DNA of 64,000 nt, from contig NZ_CP067101.1 in NCBI RefSeq assembly GCF_016616425.1, forward strand, positions 2,728,001 to 2,792,000, given 5' to 3'. Below are positions 1 through 9,022 of the stretch, piece by piece (the stretch's first letter is position 1; the number at the start of each line of letters is the position of its first letter). Origin of the DNA: Bradyrhizobium diazoefficiens (lineage in GTDB: Bacteria > Pseudomonadota > Alphaproteobacteria > Rhizobiales > Xanthobacteraceae). The position numbers and the translations under genes are program-made. The notes beneath the pieces were generated by a model that was not told where the DNA came from, did no database searches, and was given only the letters and a program-made list of their open reading frames with translations.

Positions 1-475
1 CGTCGAGCGCGGGATCAAGGATCGGGCAACGGTCGATCGGGATGAGGTCGTACGAGCTCGTGGCCGAGAAGCCGACCTTGAGGATGTCGTGCGTGCCGAA
101 CCGGCCGTGCAGCGTGACGCGCCTGCGCCCGGCGCCATGGGCGTCGACCAGCGGCGCGACCTCGCAATCGATGCCGGCCTGCGCCAGCGTCTCCAGGACG
201 ACGTTGCGTTTCCAGGCACGATACGGCTCAGCCGCCCAGTGCTGGATGGCGCAGCCGCCACAGACGCCGAAATGCGGACAGAACGGCTCGACCCGCTCGG
301 AGCTTGCCACCTCCACCGCGAGCAGCTTGCGGCGGTCGGGATGGTTGCCCACGACGTGATCGACCTCGACGGTCTCACCTCGAAGCGTATAGGGCACATA
401 GATCGCTTCGCCCGTCGCAATCGAGACGCCGTCGCCGCGATGGCCGACGTGATCAATCGTTAGGCGTTCAACCAC
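1..475 (-). CDS. RlmD/TrmA-family 5-methyluridine RNA methyltransferase, N-terminal part
   Basis: The reading frame starts at a GTG at 475 and leaves the window at base 1, so only about 158 N-terminal residues are visible. The first ~60 residues look like a TRAM domain (a GHRGDGV segment near the start). They are followed by [11 protein letters not shown], a C-x5-C-x2-C arrangement, which is the [4Fe-4S] ligand pattern of the RumA/RlmD class. These enzymes methylate C5 of uridine in rRNA or tRNA using SAM. The catalytic methyltransferase domain lies outside the window. The GTG start overlaps the last bases of the tlyA-like gene by 8 bp, so the two RNA methyltransferase genes are probably co-transcribed. 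Which uridine is modified cannot be decided here. Confidence 0.85.
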   Translation of the reverse strand, partial: MVERLTIDHVGHRGDGVSIATGEAIYVPYTLRGETVEVDHVVGNHPDRRKLLAVEVASSERVEPFCPHFGVCGGCAIQHWAAEPYRAWKRNVVLETLAQAGIDCEVAPLVDAHGAGRRRVTLHGRFGTHDILKVGFSATSSYDLIPIDRCPILDPALD

Positions 476-1202
476 GGTGCGCACCCAGGAAGAATTCGAT
501 ATTGCCGTCGCCGCCCGCAATCGAGGAGGGGAATATCTCGATATCGGTGCAGCCGAGCGAAGCGGCGAAGGCGGCGATGTCGTCGCAAACCTGCTGATGC
601 ACGGCGGCGTCGCGGACGATGCCCTTCTTGTTGTGCTTCCGATCCGCCTCGAATTGCGGCTTGATCAGCGCCAGCAGGCTCATCGGCGCGGCGGCGAGGG
701 AAAGCGCCACCGGCAACACGATCTTCAGCGAGATGAAGCTGACGTCGATGACGACGACATCGGGCCGCGCCGGCAGCCGTTTGCCGTCATAGCTGCGGAT
801 GTCGGTCTCCTCCATCGAAACGATCTTGGGATGCTCGCGCAGCGAGGGATGCAGCTGGCTGGTGCCGACATCGATCGCGAAAACCAGGCTCGCGCCGTTC
901 GCCAGCAGCACCTCGGTGAAGCCGCCGGTGGAAGCGCCGACGTCGAGGCAGACATGATCCTCGATTTCAATCGGGTAACGCTCCAGCGCGCCGGCGAGCT
1001 TGACGCCGCCACGGGAGACGTAGGGGTGCGCGGGCTCGGCCTGGATCACGGCGTCCTCGGCAATCGTCTCCGACGGTTTCGCGACCGGCTTGTCGTCGGC
1101 GGTGACGAGGCCGGCCTCGATCGCCGCGCGCGCCCGCGCTCGGCTCTCGAACAGGCCGCGCTCGACGAGCAATATATCTGCACGCTTGCGGGCAGGGGAC
1201 AT
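468..1202 (-). CDS. tlyA: TlyA family rRNA methyltransferase (S4 domain plus FtsJ-like fold)
   Basis: This 244-residue protein opens with an S4 RNA-binding domain ([18 protein letters not shown]...). The junction [13 protein letters not shown] leads into a Rossmann methyltransferase with SAM motif [16 protein letters not shown] and a later [11 protein letters not shown] segment, the typical TlyA order. TlyA proteins 2'-O-methylate rRNA (16S/23S cytidines in mycobacteria). Older annotations call them hemolysin A, which is not implied here. A GTG lies directly before the ATG used. In Bradyrhizobium-type genomes tlyA sits near dxs and xseB, as here, although NDT and dxs are separated by a repeat element. 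Length and motifs are normal for the family. Confidence 0.92.
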   Translation of the reverse strand: MSPARKRADILLVERGLFESRARARAAIEAGLVTADDKPVAKPSETIAEDAVIQAEPAHPYVSRGGVKLAGALERYPIEIEDHVCLDVGASTGGFTEVLLANGASLVFAIDVGTSQLHPSLREHPKIVSMEETDIRSYDGKRLPARPDVVVIDVSFISLKIVLPVALSLAAAPMSLLALIKPQFEADRKHNKKGIVRDAAVHQQVCDDIAAFAASLGCTDIEIFPSSIAGGDGNIEFFLGAHRG

Positions 1203-1229
1203 CACGCTCTCATGGGACGACTGATCTTC

Positions 1230-1784
1230 TTATGTAGCGATCAATTGCGCGGCCGCCATCCGGGCGCAAGCCTCGAACGCGGCAAGATCGTGCCAGACGT
1301 CGATCGGCATCGTGGCCGGTGTCACCAGCGGGCAGCCGTGCAGCTCCAGCGCATGGATCATCATGAGGTTGTCGACGAGGCCAAAGTCCTCGACGGTCAG
1401 CCCCTGTGCGTCGACCAGCCGTCCGTCCTCGGACGTGACGGCCATGAAGCGGCCGACGCGGTCGGCATAGACGGCGCCGTCATTGGAATAGGCGAGACAG
1501 AATTTGCGGCATCCGGCCATGTAGCCGAGCTCGTAGACGGTTCCGGGATCCGCGCCGGCGCCGCGGAACGGGGTGAGATTGGCGATGATGGCATCGGCTG
1601 CGTCCATCATCGCTTCGTTGCCGCAGAAGATCTGCCGCGAGGCGTCGGGCGCGGTGAGGTCGATCGCGTTGTCGAGGGAATAGAGGCCGGTGAGGCCGTG
1701 GGCAGCGCAGATCGCGACCTTCTGCCGGCCGATCTCGACCGCATCCGGCAGGAACACATCGGGGCCTGCCAGATAGATTTTCAT
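1230..1784 (-). CDS. Nucleoside 2-deoxyribosyltransferase family protein
   Basis: This 184-residue protein starts MKIYLAGPDVF and carries DAIIANLTPFRG and GTVYELGYMAGC, the conserved blocks of the nucleoside 2-deoxyribosyltransferase fold. The Glu in TVYELGYM is the expected nucleophile position and the Asn/Asp-rich ANL block faces the base. Such enzymes exchange or hydrolyse the N-glycosidic bond of deoxyribonucleosides (salvage) or related nucleotides. It lies 28 bp downstream-side of tlyA on the same strand, and a repeat element separates it from dxs. Substrate is not predictable; DNPH1-like nucleotide hydrolases have a similar fold. Confidence 0.85.
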   Translation of the reverse strand: MKIYLAGPDVFLPDAVEIGRQKVAICAAHGLTGLYSLDNAIDLTAPDASRQIFCGNEAMMDAADAIIANLTPFRGAGADPGTVYELGYMAGCRKFCLAYSNDGAVYADRVGRFMAVTSEDGRLVDAQGLTVEDFGLVDNLMMIHALELHGCPLVTPATMPIDVWHDLAAFEACARMAAAQLIAT

Positions 1785-1843
1785 GGAGGAAAAGCTCGAA
1801 AATTATGGGTCGACGCCCGAGCCCGCGGGGCGTGCTCTGCTTG

Positions 1844-1960
1844 CTCCCCCGCTTGCGGGGGAGGGTTGGGGAGAGGGTGTCTCCTCGATCGAGAACCCCT
1901 CTGAGAGGAAAGAGCCCTCACCCGACGCTTCGCGTCGACCTCTCCCGCAGGCGGGAGAGG
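1844..1960. repeat. Palindromic intergenic repeat, copy A
   Basis: A 117-bp element is bounded by hairpins, CTCCCCCGCTTGCGGGGGAG at the left and CCTCTCCCGCAGGCGGGAGAGG-like at the right. Between them lie GGTTGGGGAGAGGGTGTCTC and AGAGCCCTCACCCG. A second copy with the same internal words lies inverted at 56131-56250. It sits directly behind the dxs stop codon, so its right-hand hairpin could serve as a transcription end or mRNA 3' stabiliser. It resembles the short dispersed repeats common in Bradyrhizobium intergenic DNA. It has no coding capacity. Confidence 0.85.
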
Positions 1961-1966
1961 TGAACA

Positions 1967-3895
1967 TCAGGCCAGCTTGACCGTCTCGGTCTTCACGTCC
2001 TTGCCGAGCGCCTCGAACACCTTGGCGACGATACCCTTGGCGTCGAGACCGGCGCGGCCGTACATCGCGGCCGGGGTGTCATGGTCCTGGAATACGTCGG
2101 GCAGCACCATCGAGCGGAACTTGACCATGCCGGTGTCGAGCACGCCCTGATCGGTCAGGTACTGCGCGACATGCGAGCCGAAGCCGCCGACCGCCCCTTC
2201 CTCGATCGTGATCAGGATCTCGTGGTCGCGGGCAAGCTTGAGCACCAGCTCGGTGTCCAGCGGCTTCATGAAGCGCGCATCCGCGATCGTGGTCGACAGG
2301 CCAAGGGCCGCGAGCTCGTCGGCCGCCTTCTCGCATTCGGCGAGGCGCGTGCCGAAGGAGAGCAGGGCGATCTTGCTGCCCTGGCGGATCATGCGGCCTT
2401 TGCCGATCTCGAGCGGGATGCCGACCTCAGGCATCTCGATGCCGCGGCCTTCGCCGCGCGGATAGCGCAGCGAGCTCGGACGGTCATTGATCGCGACCTG
2501 GGTCGCGACCATGTGCACGAGCTCGGCCTCGTCGGCCGCCGCCATGATCACCATGTTCGGCAGGCAACCGAGATAGGCGTTGTCGAACGAGCCGGCATGG
2601 GTCGCGCCGTCGGCGCCGACCAGGCCGGCGCGGTCGATGGCAAAGCGGACGGGCAGGTTCTGGATCGCGACGTCGTGCACGATCTGGTCGTAGCCGCGCT
2701 GCAGGAAGGTCGAGTAGATCGCGCAGAACGGCTTGTAGCCCTCGCTCGCAAGACCGGCGGCAAAGGTCACCGCGTGCTGCTCGGCGATGCCGACATCGAA
2801 GGTGCGGTCGGGGAACGCCTTGTTGAAGATGTCGACGCCGGTGCCGGACGGCATCGCCGCGGTGATCGCGACGATCTTGTCGTCCTTCTCCGCTTCCTTG
2901 ACGAGGCTCTGGCCGAACACGTTCTGGTAGGCCGGTGCATTCGGCTTGGCCTTGGCCTGGGTGCCGGTGGCAACATCGAACTTGACGACGGCGTGGTACT
3001 TGTCGGCGGAAGCTTCCGCCGGGCCGTAGCCCTTGCCCTTCTGCGTCACGACGTGGACCAGGATCGGGCCGGTCTCCATGTCGCGGACGTTCTTCAGCAC
3101 GGGCAGCAGATGGTCCAGATTGTGGCCGTCGATCGGGCCGACATAATAGAAGCCGAGCTCTTCGAACAGCGTGCCGCCGTCCATCATGAAGCCGCGGGAA
3201 TATTCCTCGACGCGGTTGGCACGGTTGGCGATGATCTTGGGCAGGCGCTTGTTGATCTGCTTGGCGGCATCGCGCAGCGTGCGATAGGTCTTGCCGGAGT
3301 AGAGGCGCGACAGATAGGCGCTCATGGCGCCGACCGGCGGCGCGATCGACATGTCGTTGTCGTTGAGGATGACGATCAGGCGCGAGTTCATCGCGCCGGC
3401 ATTGTTCATGGCCTCATAAGCCATGCCGGCCGACATCGCACCGTCACCGATGACGGCGATAACGTTGTTCTTGCCGCCGGAGAGGTCGCGTGCCACGGCC
3501 ATGCCGAGGGCGGCGGAGATCGAGGTCGAGGAATGCGCCGCGCCGAACGGATCGTAATCGCTCTCGCTGCGCTTGGTGAAGCCGGACAGGCCGCCGCCGG
3601 TGCGCAGCGTGCGGATGCGGTCGCGCCGGCCGGTGAGGATCTTGTGCGGGTACGCCTGATGGCCGACATCCCAGATCAGCCGGTCGCGCGGCGTGTCGAA
3701 GACGTAATGGATCGCGGTGGTGAGCTCGACCACGCCGAGGCCCGCGCCGAAGTGACCGCCGGTCACCGAGACGGCATCGATGGTCTCCTGCCGCAGCTCG
3801 TCGGCGACCTGGCGAACCTGCTCGATCTTGAGCTTGCGCAGGTCTTCCGGCGTCCGGATGGTGTCGAGAAGCGGCGTTTTACTGTATGCGTTCAC
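1967..3895 (-). CDS. dxs: 1-deoxy-D-xylulose-5-phosphate synthase
   Basis: This 642-residue TPP enzyme condenses pyruvate and glyceraldehyde 3-phosphate to DXP, the first step of the MEP isoprenoid (and thiamine/pyridoxal) pathway. The TPP motif [18 protein letters not shown], the N-terminal [12 protein letters not shown] histidine region, the central [15 protein letters not shown] block and a C-terminal transketolase domain are all present in order. The frame is open up to a TTG at 3907. I chose the GTG at 3895 (product beginning [10 protein letters not shown]) because GGAAA lies about 7 nt before it. In hopanoid- and carotenoid-making rhizobia dxs usually lies near xseB and a prenyl transferase gene. 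Here a ~600-bp non-coding stretch separates it from xseB. Confidence 0.95.
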   Translation of the reverse strand: MNAYSKTPLLDTIRTPEDLRKLKIEQVRQVADELRQETIDAVSVTGGHFGAGLGVVELTTAIHYVFDTPRDRLIWDVGHQAYPHKILTGRRDRIRTLRTGGGLSGFTKRSESDYDPFGAAHSSTSISAALGMAVARDLSGGKNNVIAVIGDGAMSAGMAYEAMNNAGAMNSRLIVILNDNDMSIAPPVGAMSAYLSRLYSGKTYRTLRDAAKQINKRLPKIIANRANRVEEYSRGFMMDGGTLFEELGFYYVGPIDGHNLDHLLPVLKNVRDMETGPILVHVVTQKGKGYGPAEASADKYHAVVKFDVATGTQAKAKPNAPAYQNVFGQSLVKEAEKDDKIVAITAAMPSGTGVDIFNKAFPDRTFDVGIAEQHAVTFAAGLASEGYKPFCAIYSTFLQRGYDQIVHDVAIQNLPVRFAIDRAGLVGADGATHAGSFDNAYLGCLPNMVIMAAADEAELVHMVATQVAINDRPSSLRYPRGEGRGIEMPEVGIPLEIGKGRMIRQGSKIALLSFGTRLAECEKAADELAALGLSTTIADARFMKPLDTELVLKLARDHEILITIEEGAVGGFGSHVAQYLTDQGVLDTGMVKFRSMVLPDVFQDHDTPAAMYGRAGLDAKGIVAKVFEALGKDVKTETVKLA

Positions 3896-3914
3896 GGCGA
3901 TTTCCAATTTGTCA

Positions 3915-3937
3915 GCGCCGGAAGGTCATTCCGGCGC
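3915..3937. promoter_or_regulatory. Leader hairpin just upstream of dxs
   Basis: A perfect 9-bp inverted repeat, GCGCCGGAA / TTCCGGCGC, with a 5-nt loop lies 20 nt before the chosen dxs start. If transcription begins upstream it would form a stable stem in the 5' leader. No T-run follows, so an intrinsic terminator is unlikely. Function is inference. Confidence 0.4.
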
Positions 3938-4504
3938 GCGATGGGTTTGCACAATATCGGCGCAGCGCGAGTCCTTAAACCGCCGGAGCCACCTGCATGG
4001 GGCAAAGCCCCGTCTTCAAGCTTAGGTGAGCTTAGGTGCGCTCCGGTTCAGTCTCTGTGATCCCTGTCACTTAGATCGGCTTCGTCCGTCCCAACCAATT
4101 TCATTAGCAGTTTGAAGCACTTGTCGTCGGTCTTCGGTGCCCACGCAAGGCTAACAAAAAGCCACACTCCGCGCAGCTTTACACCAAAGCTTGGGCCAAA
4201 GCCAACCCGCCGGGCCGTTTAGGGGTATGCAGGTGCAGCGAGCGGGCCGGAGTAGTTAACCGCGGCCCGCGACGACGGGTTCCCGGCTTGCCCGGTTCCT
4301 TGGCAGGCTTTTTTACCTGAATGAGATATTTCCTCAGCGGGCGGGTTCGGAGCGGACGGCATCAACCCGTCCACAGGAACCCGCGATGCGTCGCGGGACG
4401 GCGCCGCGCAATCATGAAAACGACGCGGCGGCTACGGTCCCCGCGTGAAGACGTTTGGGGGCCTGCGCCGTCAGGAGGCTGAGCGGGAAAGTCTCGGCTT
4501 TCGT
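3938..4504. other. Intergenic stretch without a supported gene
   Basis: About 570 bp between the dxs leader and xseB. No frame shows a recognisable protein or a start with a good ribosome site. It contains several G+C-rich short palindromes (for instance around 4380-4400) and probably holds the dxs promoter and the xseB transcription end. I see no RNA gene in it. Confidence 0.4.
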
Positions 4505-4756
4505 TTACTGGACGTCGAGCGGGGCGGTGCCGGTCGCTTGGCCGCTGGCATCGGTGGTGATCTTGTCGACGCGCGCCTCGGCCTGGCGCAGCAACTCCTC
4601 GCAGCGGCGCTTCAGTGCCTCGCCGCGCTCGTAGATCGTCACGGATTCCTCGAGCGGCACCTTGCCGTCTTCGAGCCGTTTCACGATCGTCTCGAGTTCC
4701 TCGATCGCGCGCTCGAAGGTGAGCCTGGAGACGTCGACTTGAGTGTTTTCGGCCAT
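4505..4756 (-). CDS. xseB: Exodeoxyribonuclease VII small subunit
   Basis: An 83-residue acidic helical protein with the XseB pattern: LTFERAIEELETIVKRLEDG, then PLEESVTIYERGEAL and a C-terminal coiled segment with ...RVDKI. It binds the large subunit XseA to form the single-strand exonuclease VII, which digests to oligonucleotides in recombination and repair. Family length is 70-90 residues. It lies 73 bp downstream of the deacetylase-like gene on the same strand, an association often seen in rhizobia. xseA is not in the window. Confidence 0.93.
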   Translation of the reverse strand: MAENTQVDVSRLTFERAIEELETIVKRLEDGKVPLEESVTIYERGEALKRRCEELLRQAEARVDKITTDASGQATGTAPLDVQ

Positions 4757-4829
4757 ATCCGTTTCCGATTGCCCGATTCGCTTTGCGTCAGAGAAAGCAG
4801 AGTTTTGCGGGCGTAATGTGGCGGGTCCG

Positions 4830-5759
4830 TCAAGCGCCCATCAGGGCGCCGACATGCGCCGTAACAGATTCTTTCAATCCTTGCAGGTCATAGCCGCCCT
4901 CGAGCACCGAAACAACGCGCCCCCCCGCGGTCTTGTCGGCGAGATCCATCAGCTTGCGCGTCACCCAGGCATAATCCTCTCCGCGCAAATTCAGCGAGGC
5001 CAAGGGGTCGCGGTAATGCGCATCGAAGCCGGCGGAGATGACCACGAGCTCGGGGCTGAATTTTTCCAACTGCGGCAGGATCAAATTCTCGAACGCTGAG
5101 CGGAACTCCGGCCCGCCGTCTTCGGAGGCGAGCGGCGCGTTGACGATGGTGTCGTGGTCGCCACGTTCGCTCTTCGCGCCGGTGCCCGGAAACAGCGGCA
5201 TCTGGTGCGTCGAGCAGTACATCACGGTCGGGTCCGACCAGAAGATGTCCTGCGTGCCGTTGCCGTGATGCACGTCGAAATCGACGATGGCGGCGCGCTT
5301 GATGCCGTATTTGCGCTGCGCATGGCGCGCGGCGATGGCGACGTTGTCGAAGAAGCAGAAGCCCATCGGCTTGCCGATCTCGGCGTGATGGCCGGGCGGG
5401 CGCACCGCGACGAAGGCGTTGCGATGCTCGCCCGCCATCACCGCTTCGGTCGCCGCGACCGCGCCGCCGACGCCGCGCATCACCGCTTCCCACGTGCCCG
5501 GCGACATCGAGGTGTCGCCGTCGATATAGACCTGTCCGCTGGTCGGCGCGATGTGGCGCAGCTCGGTGACGTAATGCTCGTTGTGGCACAGCGTGACGAG
5601 ATCGAGATCGCCCTCGGGGGCCTGGTCGCGCACCAGAAACTGGAAGCGCTCATGCGACAGGGCTTCCTCCACTGCCCGCAGGCGATCGGGCCTTTCAGGG
5701 TGTCCCGGCGGCGTGACATGGTCGAGGCAGGCCTTGTGCGAAAGGAGAAGCGTGCTCAT
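4830..5759 (-). CDS. Histone deacetylase-like / acetylpolyamine amidohydrolase family protein
   Basis: A 309-residue zinc hydrolase of the HDAC/AcuC/APAH superfamily. Visible motifs in order are GHPERPDRL at the start, [20 protein letters not shown] (the two catalytic His), the metal-binding [23 protein letters not shown] and a closing EGGYD. Bacterial members deacetylate polyamines or acetyl-lysine of proteins such as acetyl-CoA synthetase. The ATG at 5759 is preferred over an upstream in-frame extension, which is basic, low-complexity and lacks the family sequence. It shares its strand with xseB. Substrate is unknown. Confidence 0.88.
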   Translation of the reverse strand: MSTLLLSHKACLDHVTPPGHPERPDRLRAVEEALSHERFQFLVRDQAPEGDLDLVTLCHNEHYVTELRHIAPTSGQVYIDGDTSMSPGTWEAVMRGVGGAVAATEAVMAGEHRNAFVAVRPPGHHAEIGKPMGFCFFDNVAIAARHAQRKYGIKRAAIVDFDVHHGNGTQDIFWSDPTVMYCSTHQMPLFPGTGAKSERGDHDTIVNAPLASEDGGPEFRSAFENLILPQLEKFSPELVVISAGFDAHYRDPLASLNLRGEDYAWVTRKLMDLADKTAGGRVVSVLEGGYDLQGLKESVTAHVGALMGA

Positions 5760-5893
5760 CAGGTCGGCCTCACAGGAAACGGGCTCTTGACGTCGCTTGG
5801 CGCATCCGGCGCGAAAACGCAACGCAAACCCCAATCTATGCGCTTGGACCGGAATGGCAAAGGGTCGTCCGGGGCTTCGCCGTTTGATCCGGA

Positions 5894-7555
5894 TCAATTC
5901 ACGCGCAGGATGCGGCCCGGAGGCAGCGGGCCGATCGGGCCGTGCGCCCGGAAGAACGCGAACAGTGCATCCGCGTCATAGCCGCCATATTGCGGCGCCG
6001 TGCCCTGTTTGGCGACGGTAAAACCGTCGCCGCCGACGGCGAGGTAATGGTTGAGCGTGACGCGGTAGCCGCTTCCGGGTTCGATCGGCCTGCCGTTGAC
6101 CGTCATCTTCTCGAGGCTAACGCGCTCGCCAAAGAGCTTCGACGCATCCCAGGCATAGCTGAAGCCATTTGACACCTGGAGGATCCGCGGCCGCTTCGGG
6201 TCTAGCCATTGCTGCTCGAGCATGTCCTTGAGCTGGCTGCCGGTCAGCGTCATCGTGACGAGGCGGTTGCGGAACGGTTGGCTGGCGAAAACATCGCCGA
6301 AGGATATCGCGCCGTTCGCCTTCGGGACGAGGTCCGTGCGGATCCCGCCGGGATTGGTGAGCGCGATGACAGCGCTGCCATTCTTGGCGTCCCTCGTCGC
6401 TGCCAGCTGCGCGTCCGCGATGACGTCGCCGAGCGCACTTTCGCCGGCCTCGTTCGGCACGCGCGACAGCGTCTGCGTCACCGATCCGGCCGGCCGGTCG
6501 GCGATTGGCGCCGAGAGCTTGTCGTAGGCCTCGATCAGCGCGGTCTGCTCCGGGTCCTTCGCCAGCGAGGCATTGGCGACGATGACGTTCTGGGCCCTGG
6601 CGCTGACGATGTCGCGCGTCGTGGGATCGAGCTTGAGATCAATCGCGGTAACCAGCGTGCCGTATTTGTCGCCGCTGGTGACGAGCCGTCCGTCGATGTC
6701 GCAGACATAGGCGCGATGGGTGTGACCGCTGACGACGACGTCGACGGCACGGTCGAACTTTTTCACGATATCGACGATTGGCCCCGTAATATCAGGGCAT
6801 TCATTGTAGTCGCCGGCGGGCTCGCCGCCCTGGTGGATCAGCACCACGATCGCCTCGACGCCGCGCGCCTTCAGCTGCGGCACCAGCGCGTTCACCGTCT
6901 CGGCTTCGTCGCGGAATTCGAGACCGGCAATGCCCGCGGGCGAGACGATGCCCGCAGTCTCCTTCAAGGTCAGCCCGATGAAGGCGACGGGAATGCCGTC
7001 GAATTCCCTGATCTCGAAGGGCGGCAGCACGCTCTTTCCCGTCGCAGTCTCGATGGTGGAGGCCGCGAGATAACGGAATTTGGCGCCGGCGAAGGGATGC
7101 GGTCCCTGGCAGCCGTCGAGCGGATGGCAGCCGCCGTTCTGCATCCGCAAGAGCTCGGTCTTGCCCTCGTCGAATTCGTGATTGCCGACCGAGCTGATCG
7201 CGAGCCCCATCATCGAGAGCGATTCAATCGAAGGCTCGTCGTGAAACATCGCCGACAGGAACGGGCTTGCGCCGATCAGGTCGCCGGCGGCGACGAAGAT
7301 CGTGTTCTTGTGTCCTTCGCGCAGCTGCTTGACGAGCGTTGCCATGTATTCGGCGCCGCCGGCCGCGACCATCACCTTCTTGGCCTTATCCTCGGGATCT
7401 CCGATGCGAATGCCACCCGGCGGCGGGCGCAGATTGCCGTGGAAATCGTTGATCGCGAGGACGCGCAACTCGACCGGCGCTGCGGTTTGCGCCGAGGCGG
7501 GAAGGATACAGGTCAGCGCGAGTGCGGCAAGGATGAGTGAGGCGGGATATCGCAT
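5894..7555 (-). CDS. Secreted 5'-nucleotidase / 2',3'-cyclic phosphodiesterase family (UshA-like)
   Basis: A 553-residue periplasmic metallophosphoesterase. The start at 7555 gives an N-terminal signal peptide ([22 protein letters not shown]). Metal-binding motifs are [29 protein letters not shown] and [12 protein letters not shown]. The C-terminal 5'-nucleotidase domain carries [19 protein letters not shown] and [11 protein letters not shown]. UshA-type enzymes dephosphorylate nucleotides outside the cytoplasm for nucleoside and phosphate scavenging. It stands alone between the deacetylase-like gene and the enoyl-CoA hydratase-like gene. No Pho box was recognised. Confidence 0.9.
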   Translation of the reverse strand: MRYPASLILAALALTCILPASAQTAAPVELRVLAINDFHGNLRPPPGGIRIGDPEDKAKKVMVAAGGAEYMATLVKQLREGHKNTIFVAAGDLIGASPFLSAMFHDEPSIESLSMMGLAISSVGNHEFDEGKTELLRMQNGGCHPLDGCQGPHPFAGAKFRYLAASTIETATGKSVLPPFEIREFDGIPVAFIGLTLKETAGIVSPAGIAGLEFRDEAETVNALVPQLKARGVEAIVVLIHQGGEPAGDYNECPDITGPIVDIVKKFDRAVDVVVSGHTHRAYVCDIDGRLVTSGDKYGTLVTAIDLKLDPTTRDIVSARAQNVIVANASLAKDPEQTALIEAYDKLSAPIADRPAGSVTQTLSRVPNEAGESALGDVIADAQLAATRDAKNGSAVIALTNPGGIRTDLVPKANGAISFGDVFASQPFRNRLVTMTLTGSQLKDMLEQQWLDPKRPRILQVSNGFSYAWDASKLFGERVSLEKMTVNGRPIEPGSGYRVTLNHYLAVGGDGFTVAKQGTAPQYGGYDADALFAFFRAHGPIGPLPPGRILRVN

Positions 7556-7641
7556 GGAACCAAGATTAGTCGTTCGGCGCGAAGATTTCACGAAGCTTGT
7601 TGTCGCCCCGGAATGGCGGATGAAGGTGATGGACTAGCGCG

Positions 7642-8397
7642 CTACCGCCTCTTCCGGTTCGCAAACGCATTGAATGCGGCGATCGCTTCGTCGGACTTCA
7701 GCCGCTCGCCGAACAGATGGCCTTCCTGGTCGATGCGGCGGGTGAGTTCTTCGGCCGGAGCGCGTAGCAATTTGCGCGAGATTGCGATCGCTTCGGCCGG
7801 CAGCCGGCAGATCTCGCGCGCCACCTTGCGCGCTTCGACCTCGGTATGTCCCGGCGACACCACGGTATTGACGAAGCCGGCGGCATGCGCCTCGGCGGCC
7901 GAGAAAGTCCGTCCCATCACCAGCATTGCAAAGGCGCGCTGATATCCCATCGTGTTCGGCATCAAGAGGCTGGCAGCGCCGACCGGCACCAGCCCGAGAC
8001 GGGTGTAGGGCGCGGAAAACGTCGCAGCGTTCGAGGCGAGCACGTAGTCGCAGTGGAACAGCATCACTGTGCCCATCCCGATCGATACGCCGTCGACGGC
8101 CGCAATGATCGGCTTGACGTTGAGGGCAAGCGAATAGAGAAATCTTGCACCATCCGACAGCGTCTCAGGCTTGGACTCGGCCTGCATGAAATCGTCGAGG
8201 TCGTCGCCGGCGGTGAATACGCCGGAGCCGCCGGTGATGATCAAGCAGCGGATGTCCGGGTCGGTCTGCGCCGTGTCGATCGCGCGGCTCATCTCCCGGT
8301 ACATGTCCTGGGTGATCGCGTTCTTCTTGCCCGGGCGGCGCAGGGCGATCACGCGCGTTCCGCGCTCTTCGGTGATGACGATGTTGCCATTCGGCAT
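7642..8397 (-). CDS. Enoyl-CoA hydratase/isomerase family protein
   Basis: A 251-residue crotonase-fold protein. The ATG at 8397 is supported by AGGGAG 6 nt upstream. The first oxyanion-hole region reads GSGVFTAGDDLDDFM and the second GVSIGMGTVMLFHCDYVLA. After them, RLGLVPVGAASLLMP replaces the usual LGL-x-PE-GG pattern, so the classic hydratase Glu is missing. This suggests an isomerase, a thioesterase-like activity or another acyl-CoA reaction rather than plain hydration. It neighbours an acyl-CoA dehydrogenase gene about 0.6 kb upstream, separated by a decayed MFS gene, which fits a fatty-acid or aromatic-acid degradation setting. Confidence 0.87.
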   Translation of the reverse strand: MPNGNIVITEERGTRVIALRRPGKKNAITQDMYREMSRAIDTAQTDPDIRCLIITGGSGVFTAGDDLDDFMQAESKPETLSDGARFLYSLALNVKPIIAAVDGVSIGMGTVMLFHCDYVLASNAATFSAPYTRLGLVPVGAASLLMPNTMGYQRAFAMLVMGRTFSAAEAHAAGFVNTVVSPGHTEVEARKVAREICRLPAEAIAISRKLLRAPAEELTRRIDQEGHLFGERLKSDEAIAAFNAFANRKRR

Positions 8398-8677
8398 GAA
8401 AACTCCCTGCACTCACCGCGATGCCTGCCGCCTCGCGCGCCAAGCATCAGCTCAAGCTTCAGCCTACATCATCTCGCAGGCGTGCCAATGCGCTGGCTCA
8501 ACCTTTTCGGCGCGAATTCCCGCAGGGCCGGCGTATGGCAGCCGCCACTGCGGCGCGCCGCAACAATTGGCTACAATGATTCATTTGAAGAACCAGCGGT
8601 TGTAGTGCGCGATCTCACACGGTTCCTTTGACCGATTGCTCGATTGATGATTTGCCGCAACCCGTGTCGGCGAATCC

Positions 8678-8960
8678 TCGCTGCACTACCGGGGCTGGCG
8701 CGTCGTGCTGGCCTGTTTCCCCGATGGCCTTCCTCATGTTCGGCTTCGGCCTGTACGGCGAGGGCGTCTATCTCGCCGAGTTCCAGCGCGCCCATGGCTG
8801 GCCGGGTAGGCCAGCACCTTCTCGTTTCTCCCGACGTCCGTGCTCGTCGTCTTCACCGACGATCTGCTGGCTGTGCGTCGGGCTCGATCTCGTGGCGGCT
8901 GGCGTCGCGCTGTGGCCGCCGGCAGAAGCGCCCGGATCGCACGACCTACCACCGTCGCCC
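8678..8960 (+). pseudogene. Decayed N-terminal fragment of an MFS transporter
   Basis: Three frames are needed to read one MFS N-terminus. HYRGWRVVLACF appears from about 8684, then MAFLMFGFGLYGEGVYLAEF in the next frame from 8724 after a run of C at 8719-8722. A further shift near 8805 is followed by TFSFLPTSVLVVFTDDLLA. Frameshifts and loss of the remaining ten or so helices show it is not functional. The transcript direction is opposite to both neighbours. Confidence 0.65.
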
Positions 8961-9022
8961 TGAAGCGCTCGCCTCTTCGGCGAGCCTCGCAGCCAGGATG
9001 ACGGTTTGGCCGTGCGTCGGCT

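Noticed and set aside
477..1904. 475-codon open frame on the plus strand
   Set aside because: It is the complement of tlyA and the deoxyribosyltransferase gene; product is His/Arg/Asp-rich without domains, typical of high-GC shadow frames.
2081..4060. 659-codon plus-strand frame opposite dxs
   Set aside because: Shadow of dxs, rich in Arg, His and Asp; no family resemblance.
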